A stretch of 64,000 bases of DNA from Poecilobothrus nobilitatus (lineage: Eukaryota > Arthropoda > Insecta > Diptera > Dolichopodidae). This document shows positions 1-9,729 of the stretch, piece by piece. The stretch spans positions 251,925,946 through 251,989,945 of the forward strand of contig OX352772.1 of NCBI GenBank assembly GCA_947095535.1. Direction: 5' to 3'. Numbering within the stretch: position 1 is the first letter of the stretch; each line of letters begins with the position of its first letter. The notes beneath the pieces were generated by a model. The model had not been told where the DNA came from. It saw nothing but the letters and a program-made list of their open reading frames with translations, and ran no database searches. The translations under genes were made by a program, and so were the position numbers.

Positions 1-1
1 G

Positions 2-301
2 GAATACTTTATCAAAACAATTTCTATAAAATTATCTTTAAATACAACTGCTGTGTACAACAAGACTTGTGAACTAGTCAAAAAGGAAAACTGGGAGTTT
101 TATTCTTACCAAACCAAAAATAAAAAGCCGCACAAAGCCATACTGTCTGGCTTGGACAAAACAGATGATGAAGTGGTAAAACAAACACTAATTGGTATGG
201 GATTAAAATTCACTAATGTTAAATCCATAATAAACAACAACAAAATTCAACACCAACATTATACTATATTGTCTATTTTGAGAATAGTTCAGTTAAATTA
301 A
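2..301 (+). pseudogene. LINE ORF1 (gag-like) fragment, 5' cut by window edge
   Basis: The frame is open from the window edge to the stop at 301, so it continues upstream. It contains NWEFYSYQTKNKKPHKAILSGL-type residues: an aromatic FYSYQ segment, a KxxKPxKAxLxGL stretch, then a GMGLK segment. This resembles the region just before the zinc knuckles (PRE_C2HC) in ORF1 proteins of Jockey-type non-LTR retrotransposons, which bind element RNA. No CCHC knuckles follow before the stop, so the protein is cut short. No ATG is needed because the start lies outside the window. Inference: the 3' end of a decayed LINE ORF1. Family assignment is by motif only. Confidence 0.5.
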
Positions 302-309
302 ATGAACTA

Positions 310-560
310 ATAAAATATATAAAAAAAAATTTTAAAAAAACAGCTTTTTTGAACTAAAAAGTAGAAAATAAATTTTTAATAGCAAATTTTTCTGTAATTT
401 TCTAAACTATATTGTTAAAATCAGGATTTCTTTGAAAAAGTTTATTTCAATATGTCAAATATATATATAAATATAAGTATATATAAGTTTTACAGTCTGT
501 GAAATTAAAATAAAAGCTGGAGGCAACAAACGCATAACTATAAACTTATATTTTTAAATT
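310..560. repeat. Dispersed AT-rich repeat, copy 1 (partner near 33.8 kb)
   Basis: The stretch from the poly-A/GAACTAAAAAGTAGAAAATA block through TAAAATAAAAGCTGGA is repeated in the same order, with moderate divergence, at 33786-34015. Both copies share the GAACTAAAAAGTAGAAAATA word, a TTTCTAAA(C/T)TATATTGTTA word and an AAAAGCTGGA end. No coding potential is seen. It is probably a non-autonomous transposon or the UTR of a retroelement. Confidence 0.55.
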
Positions 561-577
561 TTGCCTCCAGCTTTTAT
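510..577. repeat. Perfect 17-bp inverted repeat (hairpin)
   Basis: ATAAAAGCTGGAGGCAA at 510-526 is exactly reverse-complemented at 561-577, with a 34-base AT-rich loop. The related locus near 33.98 kb carries the AAAAGCTGGA arm and part of the loop in the opposite orientation, so the hairpin is probably the terminal or palindromic part of a small mobile element. Confidence 0.7.
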
Positions 578-1553
578 TCGTTTTTATTTTTCTTCCAGTA
601 TTACATTTTCCTTTTTTTTTGTTTTCTGTTATTTAGGTACGCTAAGAATTTCTTTTTTTTTTTTTTTAAATGTTTAATTTATACATGCATTATATTTAAA
701 AAATATAAATTATAACCTATAGAACATTCTGAATATTTTTTTGTTCGTTTATGTTTACCGTCCATTCATATAAATGTAACTGTTGCCTACATATTAAAAA
801 ATAATAAATCTATAACTACATACATAAATAGCCATATATCCATTCATATACATATGTACATATCTATATTATGAGCTGAACTTCTCACTGTTGCATTATA
901 TCATAATGCGGCAAAATTTTTAAAAAATTAAGAAAACGTTGCATAGCTAAATTCAAAATTTAAATAAAAATATTATTGCAATTTTATAATGTTCTTTATT
1001 TCCACTTAAAATGCGACCCTTTAAAATCTTTGATTCATACACTGCCTTGTTTTTGCTTTCTTTTCATAACATAACATTTTAATATTTTTCTTTTATCTGT
1101 TATGTACGGAAATATCAAACGTATGGTTCTTTCTTTTAAAATCATAACATTTTAATAGTTCGTTTTTTCTATCTGTTATGTGGGTAAATATCAGATCTGC
1201 TCATATACATAAGAAATAGCCTTTAAAAATATTTAAAAACAATCAAAGTAACATTTTTTGTTCTCTTTTTTTCTATTCGTTTTTATTTTTCTTCCAGTAT
1301 TACATTTTACTTTTTTTTTCTGTTATTTAGGTACACTCAGAACTTATTTTTTTTTTTTAATATTAAATTTATGCATACAGTCTATTTCAAAAATAGAAAT
1401 TATTAGCTATAGAACATTCTGAATTTTTTTTTTTGTTCGTTTATGTTAACCGTCCATTCATATGCATACATAAAATTTTTTTTTTGTTCGTTTATGTTTA
1501 CCCTCCATTCATATAAATATAACTGTTGCCTACATATTAAAAAATAATAAATC
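574..1553 (+). repeat. Direct duplication of ~240-280 bp, copies ~460 bp apart
   Basis: 574-811 and 1274-1553 share the same order of words: TATTCGTTTTTATTTTTCTT, CCAGTATTACATTTT, CTGTTATTTAGGTAC, ATAGAACATTCTGAAT, GTTCGTTTATGTT, CCATTCATATAAAT and AACTGTTGCCTACATATT. The second copy has an extra internal repeat of the GTTCGTTTATGTT/CCATTCATA part. Between them, 1060-1200 holds two ~70-bp copies of a CATAACATTTTAAT ... TCTGTTATGT unit. No genes are seen. Confidence 0.6.
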
Positions 1554-2544
1554 GATAAATCAACTAAATAATAATAGTTGGGAATTTGGGAATTTGGTGT
1601 GACTGTGTTAGCAGATTTTTAATAGTCAGCACACATAAAAATATGCATACCATTTTTGTACATGTTTGTACCTACATACATACGTAGTAAAAAAATTTGG
1701 TTTTAAAAGTATGTAATTGAGAATATATTAAATTGCTTACTTCTAAATGCTAATGTTTTTGAATTAAAAAAAAATTATTTTGCTTTTTCTAGACGATGTA
1801 GATATACATATATGTATGTATGTACATAACATATATTTTATGATTAATTCATAATTATTGTTATTGAAAAGAAAAATATTGTTGTTATTTACTATTTTTA
1901 AAAAAGACTGGATTTCTTATTTTTAATAGGTATATTCTTTTTGTTGTTTAATGTTTTTACATAATTGGCAATATATTCTTAGTTTTTATACTTCAGAAAA
2001 AGGCATTAGTGGTGCAGATCATCATTCCCTAATAGATCTTAATTTAAAGGCAGCTCCCAATTTAGATATCAATGTTAGGGCCATAATATGCCATTTTAAT
2101 ATGTTAAGAGTTTCCAAAGAAAAGCCCTATTTTAATTATAATTAAGAAAGGAAAAACACATATCTATATAAATATTATAAATAAACACATTGCTTTTATA
2201 AATAAAAATGTATACTAAAAATCAATTGATTTGATGAAAAAAAACTTAAATTTAACACTTGCTATCTAAATTTTAAGTAAATGCATATTAAGTTTTACAC
2301 TGTGTTCTCAAGTGCGACACATTAATTTGTTTACACATTCATGTCTTTCAAATTCATCGCTTTCAAACCAAAAATATTTTCGAAGCGCATATTATTACAT
2401 ATTTTTAAGTATGTTCCTATGGATAAGTACTCATACAATGCAATGGGCTACTAAAAAACAATAGCTTTTATAGCAAAAAAAAAAGCATTTATGTTACGTA
2501 TACGTATTGGTATTGGTATTGGTGAGTCTAGTAAATTTAGATAC
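1554..2544. other. AT-rich stretch with no recognisable gene
   Basis: This holds poly-A/T runs, TATG/TACA microsatellites (around 1660-1690 and 1800-1830) and a short GTATTG(GTATTG)n run at about 2500-2522. A 64-codon open frame at 1951-2145 has no family resemblance and lies in low-complexity DNA, so it is not called as a gene. Confidence 0.6.
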
Positions 2545-2700
2545 AATGTTTTATTTTGGTTCTGTAATAATTCTGTTAAAAATTCTGTTATATCTTTGTA
2601 TGAAAATTTAATTTTGAAATTAAGCTAATTTCTCTAATGTTTTTCGATATTATTATTTTAAAATCATGTATTGTCATCGGGATCTGATCTAATGAAGAAA
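2545..2700 (+). repeat. Dispersed repeat, copy 1 (partner at window end)
   Basis: This shares the order TCTGTAATAATTCTGTTAAAA, TTTGTATGAAAAT, CTAATTT...TTCTCT and ATCATGTATTGTCA(C/T)CGG with 63780-64000 at the other end of the window. No coding frame is seen. It is probably two copies of an unnamed interspersed repeat. Confidence 0.55.
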
Positions 2701-2955
2701 ATTTCAAGTCTCTAGCTCAACGGGAAGTGTGTTTAAAATGGCTTCTAAGATTCCATCCTTTACCCAACCAAGTTAATAAAAAGCTGTTAAAAAGCAATTA
2801 TTGTTATGTCCAGCACATGAAGGTCCGATGGGAGTTTAAATCCAAATCTCCATTTATTTTTACAAATTTTACATTTAAATTTTACAAATAAAAAAAAACT
2901 AATCTTAAAAATTCTAAAAAAACAATAACAATAAAAAAACAAACAACCTTTCTAT

Positions 2956-3150
2956 ATGAATGACAATTATGAAAAAAATTTTCCACCTGTTAATGGGAAT
3001 GCAAATTGTCATAACCAAAATGTAAACTCAACACAATTAAAACAAGGCAGGTTAGCAAAAACCAGTTTTAATTATAATTATAATAATAGTAGCGATTGTA
3101 CTGCTAATTACAGTAATGTGGTCAATTATAGTAATAAATTCAATAAATAA
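2956..3150 (+). pseudogene. Possible ORF1 remnant of the LINE
   Basis: A 64-codon open frame starts at an ATG and is rich in Asn, Ser and Tyr. It lies just upstream of the endonuclease ORF, where ORF1 would be expected. It has no zinc knuckles or RRM that I can recognise, so the assignment rests on position only. Confidence 0.25.
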
Positions 3151-3302
3151 TAATAATTCTATAAATAATAGTAATCTTTTCACAATTAATGAAATTAATT
3201 CCTTATTAAATGATCTATTCAGCCAGCTTATTACATGTAAAAATAAAGTAGAACAATTCAACATCATAACTCAATTATCAATCAAATATTTGTATAACAT
3301 TA

Positions 3303-3944
3303 ATGATAAATAATTCAGTAAATTTTAAAATTATGGTATGGAATGCTAGAGCAATCCGAAATAAATCCGACGAAATTTTTAGCTTTATGTTAAATAAGAA
3401 AATTCACATTGCACTCATATGCGAAACTTGGTTAAATAACAAAATAAAAATTTCACATCCTAGTTTTAACATTTATGGAAAAGATCGCACAAACCGTAGA
3501 GGTGGTGGGGTTGCAATTATAATAATAACAAATATTAAGCAGAAATTAATTCCAACCGTCAACACTCATTTTATTGAAAATATTAGCATAGAAATCGAGC
3601 TTGATAACGTTTCTTTTCAAATTTTTTCAATCTATTTCCCAGGTAATTGCGCTTCTTGTATTGATATTAATTGTAAAGTAAATTATGTGTCAGATAAAGA
3701 TTATAAACTACAAGTAAAGAAACAATTTAGATCTGACCTTCAAAAATTTTCTAGAATCAATCACAAATTCTACATGGGGGGTGATTTCAATTCTCGACAT
3801 CAATCATTCGGCTGTACAAGAGCAAACAGTTGGGGAAACATACTTAAGAAACTCTTAGTTATGGACAAATTTAGACAAGTTTTTCCTCCAGATTTCACAT
3901 ACATTCCCAACAATTGCAAACCTTCGGTTCTGGATTTTTTCTAA
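3303..3944 (+). pseudogene. LINE ORF2, AP-like endonuclease domain
   Basis: The ORF has 213 codons from an ATG at 3303. Motifs in order are MVWNAR (residues ~11-16), the CETW metal-binding Glu motif (~40), GGGVAI (~66), IYFPG, and GGDFNSRHQSFGC (~159-171) with the catalytic Asp/Asn. These define the apurinic-like endonuclease that nicks target DNA. The frame stops just after VLDFF. The final SDHNPVV catalytic His box is visible around 3980-4005 in another frame, so a frameshift separates it from the rest. The enzyme is therefore unlikely to be functional. Confidence 0.75.
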
Positions 3945-4642
3945 CAAACTATAATGACCAAAATTCACTTCCTGTAACTCTGATCATAATCCTGTAGTTA
4001 TGAGCATTTTCAAGAGTCTCAAGCTAACAGAAAACACCTTTTTGAATTTTGCAAACGCAAACTAGAATATTTTTCAAAATTATTTAAACGAAAAATTTAG
4101 TACTACTAACAATATGGACTCAATTGTCTATACTTATGAGATAGATGTTATGATGTCATTTTTAGTAACTAGCATAAAAGCAGCCATTGATATTGCAGTA
4201 CTACGGAAAAAGATCTCCAGTAATTTTAATAAATTGCCTGTATACGTATTAGAATTAATCAAATATAGGAACTTTGCTAAAAGGAATTGGGGTAGAACAA
4301 GATAAGTTTAATTTACAAAGCACAACTTAAGATTTTAATAAAAAAATTTCTGACGAATTAAAATACTACCGAAATATCAAATGGGGCAATAAAATTAAAA
4401 CTTTAGGAAAAGGAAGCAAAACTTTCCGGAAAATTCCTAAAATTATTAAAAACAAAAACAATGCAATTACACCTATTAAAGTAAATTGCAACACCCTAGT
4501 AACTAACCATGATAAAACAAATGTTTTAGCTAACCACTTTTTCAATAAGCACAATAATAATAACTCTAGTGGCAGTAAAATATAAACCATTATTCAAAAT
4601 TCCATGGAACAACTTTGAGAACTCCAAAACGTTTTTCATAAA

Positions 4643-5352
4643 ATGTATGAAATCTCTACTGACGAGATAGACAATGTTATATCAGAATTAAAAATTAAAA
4701 AATCTCCTGGTATAGATGGCATTTCAAATAAATCCATTAAAAACTTTTCTGATTCTTGCAGAACATACATTAAAAATATTATGAACGCATCTAGGATATT
4801 TCGCATCGTCATGGAAAATAGAAAAAGTAATTGCAATCCCTAAACCTCAACAACCACCTGATTCAATTAACAGTTATAGACCAATTAGTCTGCTATCAAA
4901 CTTTTCAAAACTCTATGAAAAACTAATTAAAAAATAAAATACTGGCTTTTATAAATGATAAAAAAATACTACTAAATGAACAATTTGGCTTCAGATTTGG
5001 GCACAACACCATCCATCCATTGTTACGGCTCAAAAATTATATAAAGAGCAACATGTCGAAAGGTCAGTCCGTGGGAATGGTAATCCTTGACGTAAGTTCA
5101 CCCTTTGATTCAGTTTGGCACAATGGGTTAGTGCATAAACTTATGAAACTAAAATTACCACTATATTTGATTAAAATACTGCAAAGTTTTTATCAAATAG
5201 AAAAATGTTGTGTTAGTATAGGAGCAAACTTCTCCGATATGTTCGGCATCCCATCTGGTGTACCACAATGTTCTGTCTTAGGGCCCATACTTTACGGCGT
5301 CTATAGTGAAATTGTTGAGTACAAGCTTCAATCCTCACTTGGCTACTTATAA
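4643..5352 (+). pseudogene. LINE reverse transcriptase, broken
   Basis: Pieces in several frames cover RT: KIKKSPGIDGI (motif 0/1) near 4690-4720, a SYRPISLLSNFSK segment near 4870-4910, EQFGFR near 4980, then VILDVSSPFDSVWH (motif A region with an Asp) and PSGVPQCSVLGPILY near 5250-5300. The sequence ends in a stop at 5352 before the YADD catalytic box, which is not found downstream. This would normally copy element RNA into DNA. An internal deletion plus frameshifts make it a pseudogene. Confidence 0.7.
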
Positions 5353-5537
5353 AAATATTTCTGCAAATGGAAAATTTTCATTAATACAGATAAAATAAAA
5401 GCCATATATTTCACCCACAAAAGAAAAAGCTGTTACAAACCGAAAAATAAACTTGTTTAAAACTCCCAAAAAATAAACTACTGTATCCATTTATTAATCA
5501 TAACTCAACATTAAACATAGAGAACAAATTATTCATT

Positions 5538-5765
5538 ATGAAAGTAATCTTTCAGCCAATATTATGTTATGGAGCTCCAGTGTGGATTGACAGCGCAAAT
5601 ATGCATATCAATAAACTACAAGTTTCCCAAAATAAAATTTTAAAAATGATGTTGAATTTGCCTTTTTATTTTTCTACAAATAAATTACATGATAAAGCAA
5701 AATTACTTACTATCAAAGAAAACCTTTTTAAAATTATTGATAAATTATTGATAAATAAACTCTGA
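5538..5765 (+). pseudogene. LINE ORF2 C-terminal region
   Basis: An ILCYGAPVW motif followed by KLQVSQNKILKMMLNLP is typical of the post-RT C-terminal part of Jockey-type ORF2 ('Y..p.W......l...QN..LR...'). It is in a different frame from the RT pieces and separated from them by ~185 bases that lack the YADD motif. The stop at 5765 is probably the original end of ORF2, followed by ~290 bp of 3' UTR and an A-rich tail. Confidence 0.6.
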
Positions 5766-6477
5766 TAATACTCTTATTAAAAAATTATATAGGCAATAAG
5801 CTAAAGTTAGTTTAAGGATAGATTAGATAGTTTTAAGTAGAATTAGGGACTAGCTTAAGTTTTATTAAAAATAAATAATTATTTAAGGTTTTGATCTCGT
5901 TTGCCTGGAAATTGTATATAGTTATAGATAAAGTTGTAATTTGTGAAAATCTAAAATTTATGTTGCAAATTTTTAGCTTTACCAAGGGAGCTAAATCTCA
6001 TAAAAACTAAAAATGTAAATAAATGTATTACGAGAGAATAAATAAAAAGAAAAAAAAATAATATTAAGTTACTTACAAAAGAAAAAAATTTTTTGCATTT
6101 CAAAATTCATTTAAAAATTATTTTTATCGCAAATAATCATATTACCTAATTTTTTTAAGTTCACTTAAGATAACTTAGTTATAAAAACAAAAATTTTTTT
6201 TAATTGAAACTTAAAACTTAAGAAAAATTTTATGAAATAAAAAAGGAAAAAAAATTTAAATAAAATTTAAAAAAAAAAAGGTTTTATATCTAATTTAGAA
6301 TTAAGTACATATATATTTTTATAATCATGTTTCTATTTTTAAACTGTAATAATTTTAATGTAAATAACTATAATTTTAACGACTCAGGAGAGTATTTTAT
6401 CAAGGGGTTTTGGAGTTACATATAGGAATATAATGTAAATGTTAATGTTATGTATAATTATAATAATATTAACCTAA

Positions 6478-7113
6478 TGTCGTTTTCTTTTCTGAAAAAT
6501 TTTTGGCCTGGGGTTGCACTTTTTTTTCAGGTCAAATTTTTTCCGTTCTTTTCTGAAAAATAATGCAAAACTGAAAAAAATGTTCGTGTTCTTTTCTGTA
6601 AAAAATTTAGGGCAAAACTCGCACAGGGTAACATTTTTTTTAAAAACTTGACCTGAAAATATTGGCGGGGCAATAAAATGAGTTTTGCACTCTCCAGAAT
6701 GACAACATTAAAAAATATTGTTGTCAGTTAAATAGTAAATAGTAATTAATGACAATATAAAAATACATTATTTTCATTTATTTAGTTAAGTTTTGAAAAA
6801 TATCTAGTTTAAAAAAAAAAATTTATATTTGATTAGAAACAAGTTTAAAAATTTTAAATAAGTAAAATATAATTTGTAGATAGAAAATGTCTAAAAACGC
6901 GATAATTTTGCATGCTATCAATTTGACGTTTGTTTGAATTATAAAATAGAAATCAGTGCAGCAAACTGAAAAAAAAAGTTGCCCTTTTTCTGTTCTATTC
7001 TAAAAAATTTTCAGCTCAAAACTGAAAAACAAGTGCAAAACTAGAAAAAATAGGTTTGACTTTTTTCAGTTTAGCACTTTGTCAAACTTTTTTATTCAGA
7101 AAAGAAAACGACA
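6478..7113. mobile_element. 636-bp inverted-repeat element (MITE) with TAA flanks; one per array unit
   Basis: The ends are TGTCGTTTTCTTTTCTGAA and its near-perfect reverse complement TTCAGAAAAGAAAACGACA, flanked on both sides by TAA. A 3-bp TAA/TTA duplication is the pattern of PIF/Harbinger-type elements. The inside has many short inverted words based on TTTTCTGAAAAA and GCAAAACTGAAAAA, and no transposase. Identical copies lie at 10086-10721, 13701-14336 and 17317-17952. The element was therefore in the unit before the array expanded. The superfamily is inferred from the flank length only. Confidence 0.65.
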
Positions 7114-7430
7114 TAAATATCAATTATTAGCTCATTCAAGCTTTTATAAATAAAGTATTTTAGTCAAAGAATAACGCGAAATGTAATTTAGCATTTCTGT
7201 TAATTAATTTTCCATTAATGAATTTTAAATAAATTTACATCGATATCTGCTAAACATTTTATAATTAGTATTAAGTAATATTATTGTTTTTATATTAAGA
7301 AATGCTAATCTTAGCTTAATCTATAATTTTTAATATAAATAAATAAACATATAAAATAAAAATCAGTCTTAAGACCACACCAAAAGAACTAAATTGTTTT
7401 AATTAAATAAAAAACGTAACTCACAAGCAC

Positions 7431-8070
7431 AACAAAATTTTACAGAAGTTGCTGCCATAAAACTTGATCATCTTTTATAAGATTTTAGACGCCTAGCTTC
7501 ATTAAGTTCCAAGAGGTGCACGAAGTCTGAACCGGCTGCTCTGGACCAACCAAATTTTACAAAAGTTGTTGGCATGTAACTCGACACCTATTTACTAAAT
7601 CTCAGATTCCTAGCTTCAGTAGACACTGAGTTATTTTCATTTAAAAAGATAAGTTGTGCAGCTACCCGAATTTGTCGTACCATCACAACCAAATTTTACA
7701 GAAGTTGATGCCATAAAACTGGATCATTATTTGCAAAATTTCAGATACCTAGCTTGAATAGATACTGAGTTATTTCCATATAAAGAAAGAAGTTGTATGG
7801 CAGCTAGGCGAACCAGGCGGACGAAAATACTGGATTTAAATAGCAAAACTAACAATTTTGCAAAAGCGACCTAAAAAAAATTTCAGCCTCCTAGCTTCTT
7901 TATTTTTTGAGTTATCGTGCGGACGGACGGACGTACATAGCTTAATCGGCTCAGAATTCTATTCTGAACGGATCCATACCTTTGACACTATATCTAGCTC
8001 GACTCCTTTAAAGTGTCACAAACGTAATGTCAAATTTATTATACCCTTGAACATAGTTCATACGGGTATA
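7431..8070 (+). repeat. Internal ~115-160-bp degenerate repeats ending in a fly-type 'gggtata' block; one per array unit
   Basis: The word CAAATTTTACAGAAGTTG recurs near 7433, 7548 and 7685 and in weaker form near 7850. Each time it is followed by a TCAGAT/TTAGAC..CCTAGCTT word, and in two copies by ACTGAGTTATTT. The last repeat runs into GTGCGGACGGACGGACG, then TATACCC...CATACGGGTATA, a palindromic pair. Blocks like this recur in many dipteran transposons. Equivalent positions follow at about +3617, +7232 and +10848. Confidence 0.6.
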
Positions 8071-8749
8071 AAAATAATTATAAGAATTCAGCAATCTAAA
8101 AAGAAATACATTCATATAGCTATACACATATTTATAACATAATTTATACTGGGAAATTTATTCTTAGCTTATTAGGTAAATCTTTTGAGGTTTGATAGGT
8201 TTAAATTGTACTAAATTATACTACATTTTAAAAAATTAAATAAATCTTATTGACACGTTTATCTTAATAAATTTATGATTACATCACATTTTATAAATAA
8301 TTTAAATTTACTGTAGTTTTTCATAAAGAAAAGAAAAAATGTACTCTTTGTTATATTACATAACTTGACATCACATTACTACATTAAATGTAAAATGTAG
8401 AGTATCTAATCAAAAATTTAATATAAAAACCCTAGTAGTTCTAATAAAAAAAATTAATACACAAAATTTTTATTTCATAATATTTGCAGCATCAGAGTTA
8501 TTATGGGTGGAGTGCAGGAGATTCATTATTAAGATATTTTTAATTACAAGGATACAGTGGTGAATGAATATATTGCATTGGCTATCACCCCTGTAATATG
8601 CAGACCCAACATAAAGAACAAACACAACACCGAGCTGTAAAATAAATACCGGCATTAGCCACTACAACTCCAAATTAGCATAGATGACCAGCTTCCTATT
8701 GATAGCATAAATTTTAGAATTAAGCAGGGTAGAATAAATAAATAATCAG

Positions 8750-9480
8750 CTATCTGCACCACAGGACCGACCGGCATTACACGAAAAGTACAATGCCAAA
8801 ATTTATAGATTTTTCACATAATAATTTATATCAAAGCAAAATAACTTCTTATAATTTAACAACATTTTGTTTTATTTAACAAGAATAATAAGCAATGAAA
8901 TCGTAAAAATACATGTGCATTCATTTTCATTCAAAAATATTAGAAGTAAAAAATAATAAAAACTGTAAACAAATACAAAACAAACATAAGATTAATATTG
9001 AATCTTCTAACAAAAATTTTACCGTTTTAATTTTATGTCATCAACAAAGCACATACATAAAATTCATAGATATAAGCACATACATAAAATTTTTACGAGA
9101 TATAAAAAAAAACAAAAAAAAATTGTTCATATAAATTCATATGGCGTGCTGTAATAATGTATGCAATTTGGGACTTAGAAAAAAAATTAAATAAAAGTTA
9201 AAGTTAGTCGGATCAAAACATGTTCTATGGCAAAGTTGTTGCTCTTTACTTGTGTAGCAACTTCTTCTTAATCATTTTTCTCATGAAATTTTTTTTGTTA
9301 CGAAATATTCGTAAAAAACTTAAAAAGAACACTAGTACAATCCCACTTACTATGAAATTGCTTCAACCTTAAATATGAAACCAAACTTCAACCTTAAATG
9401 TGAAATTGCAAAAAATTTCGCTCAGTTGTTTAAGTTGTACACGTGCCCACAGTGTAAATACCCACACACACACACATACA
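8750..9480 (-). repeat. Fragment of a hAT-like non-autonomous element inside each array unit
   Basis: This part of the unit is the diverged reverse complement of 43700-44405. Shared words include GACCGACC, AATGCCAAAATT(T/C)ATAGATTTTT, AAGCAAAATAACTTCT, GTTAAAGTTAGTCGGATCAAAA and a CA-rich microsatellite next to GTGCCCACAG. At 43.3-44.4 kb the same body sits between CAGGGCTGTC termini. The array copy has lost recognisable termini. Confidence 0.65.
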
Positions 9481-9729
9481 CATACACACAAAATATTAAA
9501 TAAAAAATACAATAAAAACAAAAAAAGTTTTAGATACCCAGGAAAATAAATAAAATTTCTCTTTTAAGCTGCCTAATAATGTTTTATTTGGTATATAAAG
9601 TGTTTTCAAATGAACCGGAACACGAAAAAATATCCGATCAAGGGAGAGTTTTTTAATAAGGATTTTTTTTAGAAAACTTATGTAAATAAAAATTTATCAT
9701 AAAAAATTTATTTCGAGTCGTTAAAATTA

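Larger units (their letters stand above)
2956..6058 (+). mobile_element. Decayed Jockey-like LINE (non-LTR retrotransposon)
   Basis: The order is ORF1-like remnant (2956-3150), APE-type endonuclease (3303-3944), reverse transcriptase pieces (4643-5352), C-terminal region (5538-5765), AT-rich 3' UTR and an A-rich tail ending near 6058. The layout and EN-RT order fit the Jockey supergroup of LINEs, which copy by target-primed reverse transcription. Frameshifts and stops divide the RT, and the part that should hold the catalytic YADD box is missing between 5352 and 5538. The 3' end abuts the 3.6-kb tandem array. Clear target-site duplications were not found. Confidence 0.75.
6121..9729 (+). repeat. 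Array unit 1 (most diverged)
   Basis: 3609 bp. It differs from the other units by a 9-bp deletion in the ATCAG...TCTTAAG region near 7368, a few substitutions in and near the inner inverted-repeat element, and an extra T in the T-run near 9667. Confidence 0.9.

Noticed and set aside
1951..2145. 64-codon ORF
   Set aside because: No motif recognised, AT-rich surroundings, no neighbours to support it.
7858..8142. 94-codon ORF repeated in each array unit (also 11475, 15090, 18706)
   Set aside because: It has no ATG start (TTG), covers the non-coding 'gacggacggacg...gggtata' block and has no family resemblance. Repetition follows the array.
8470..9134. Other ORFs repeated with the array (61, 73 and 67 codons)
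   Set aside because: They lie in low-complexity DNA shared with the hAT-like element, with diverged copies at 43.7-44.4 kb not keeping the frame.
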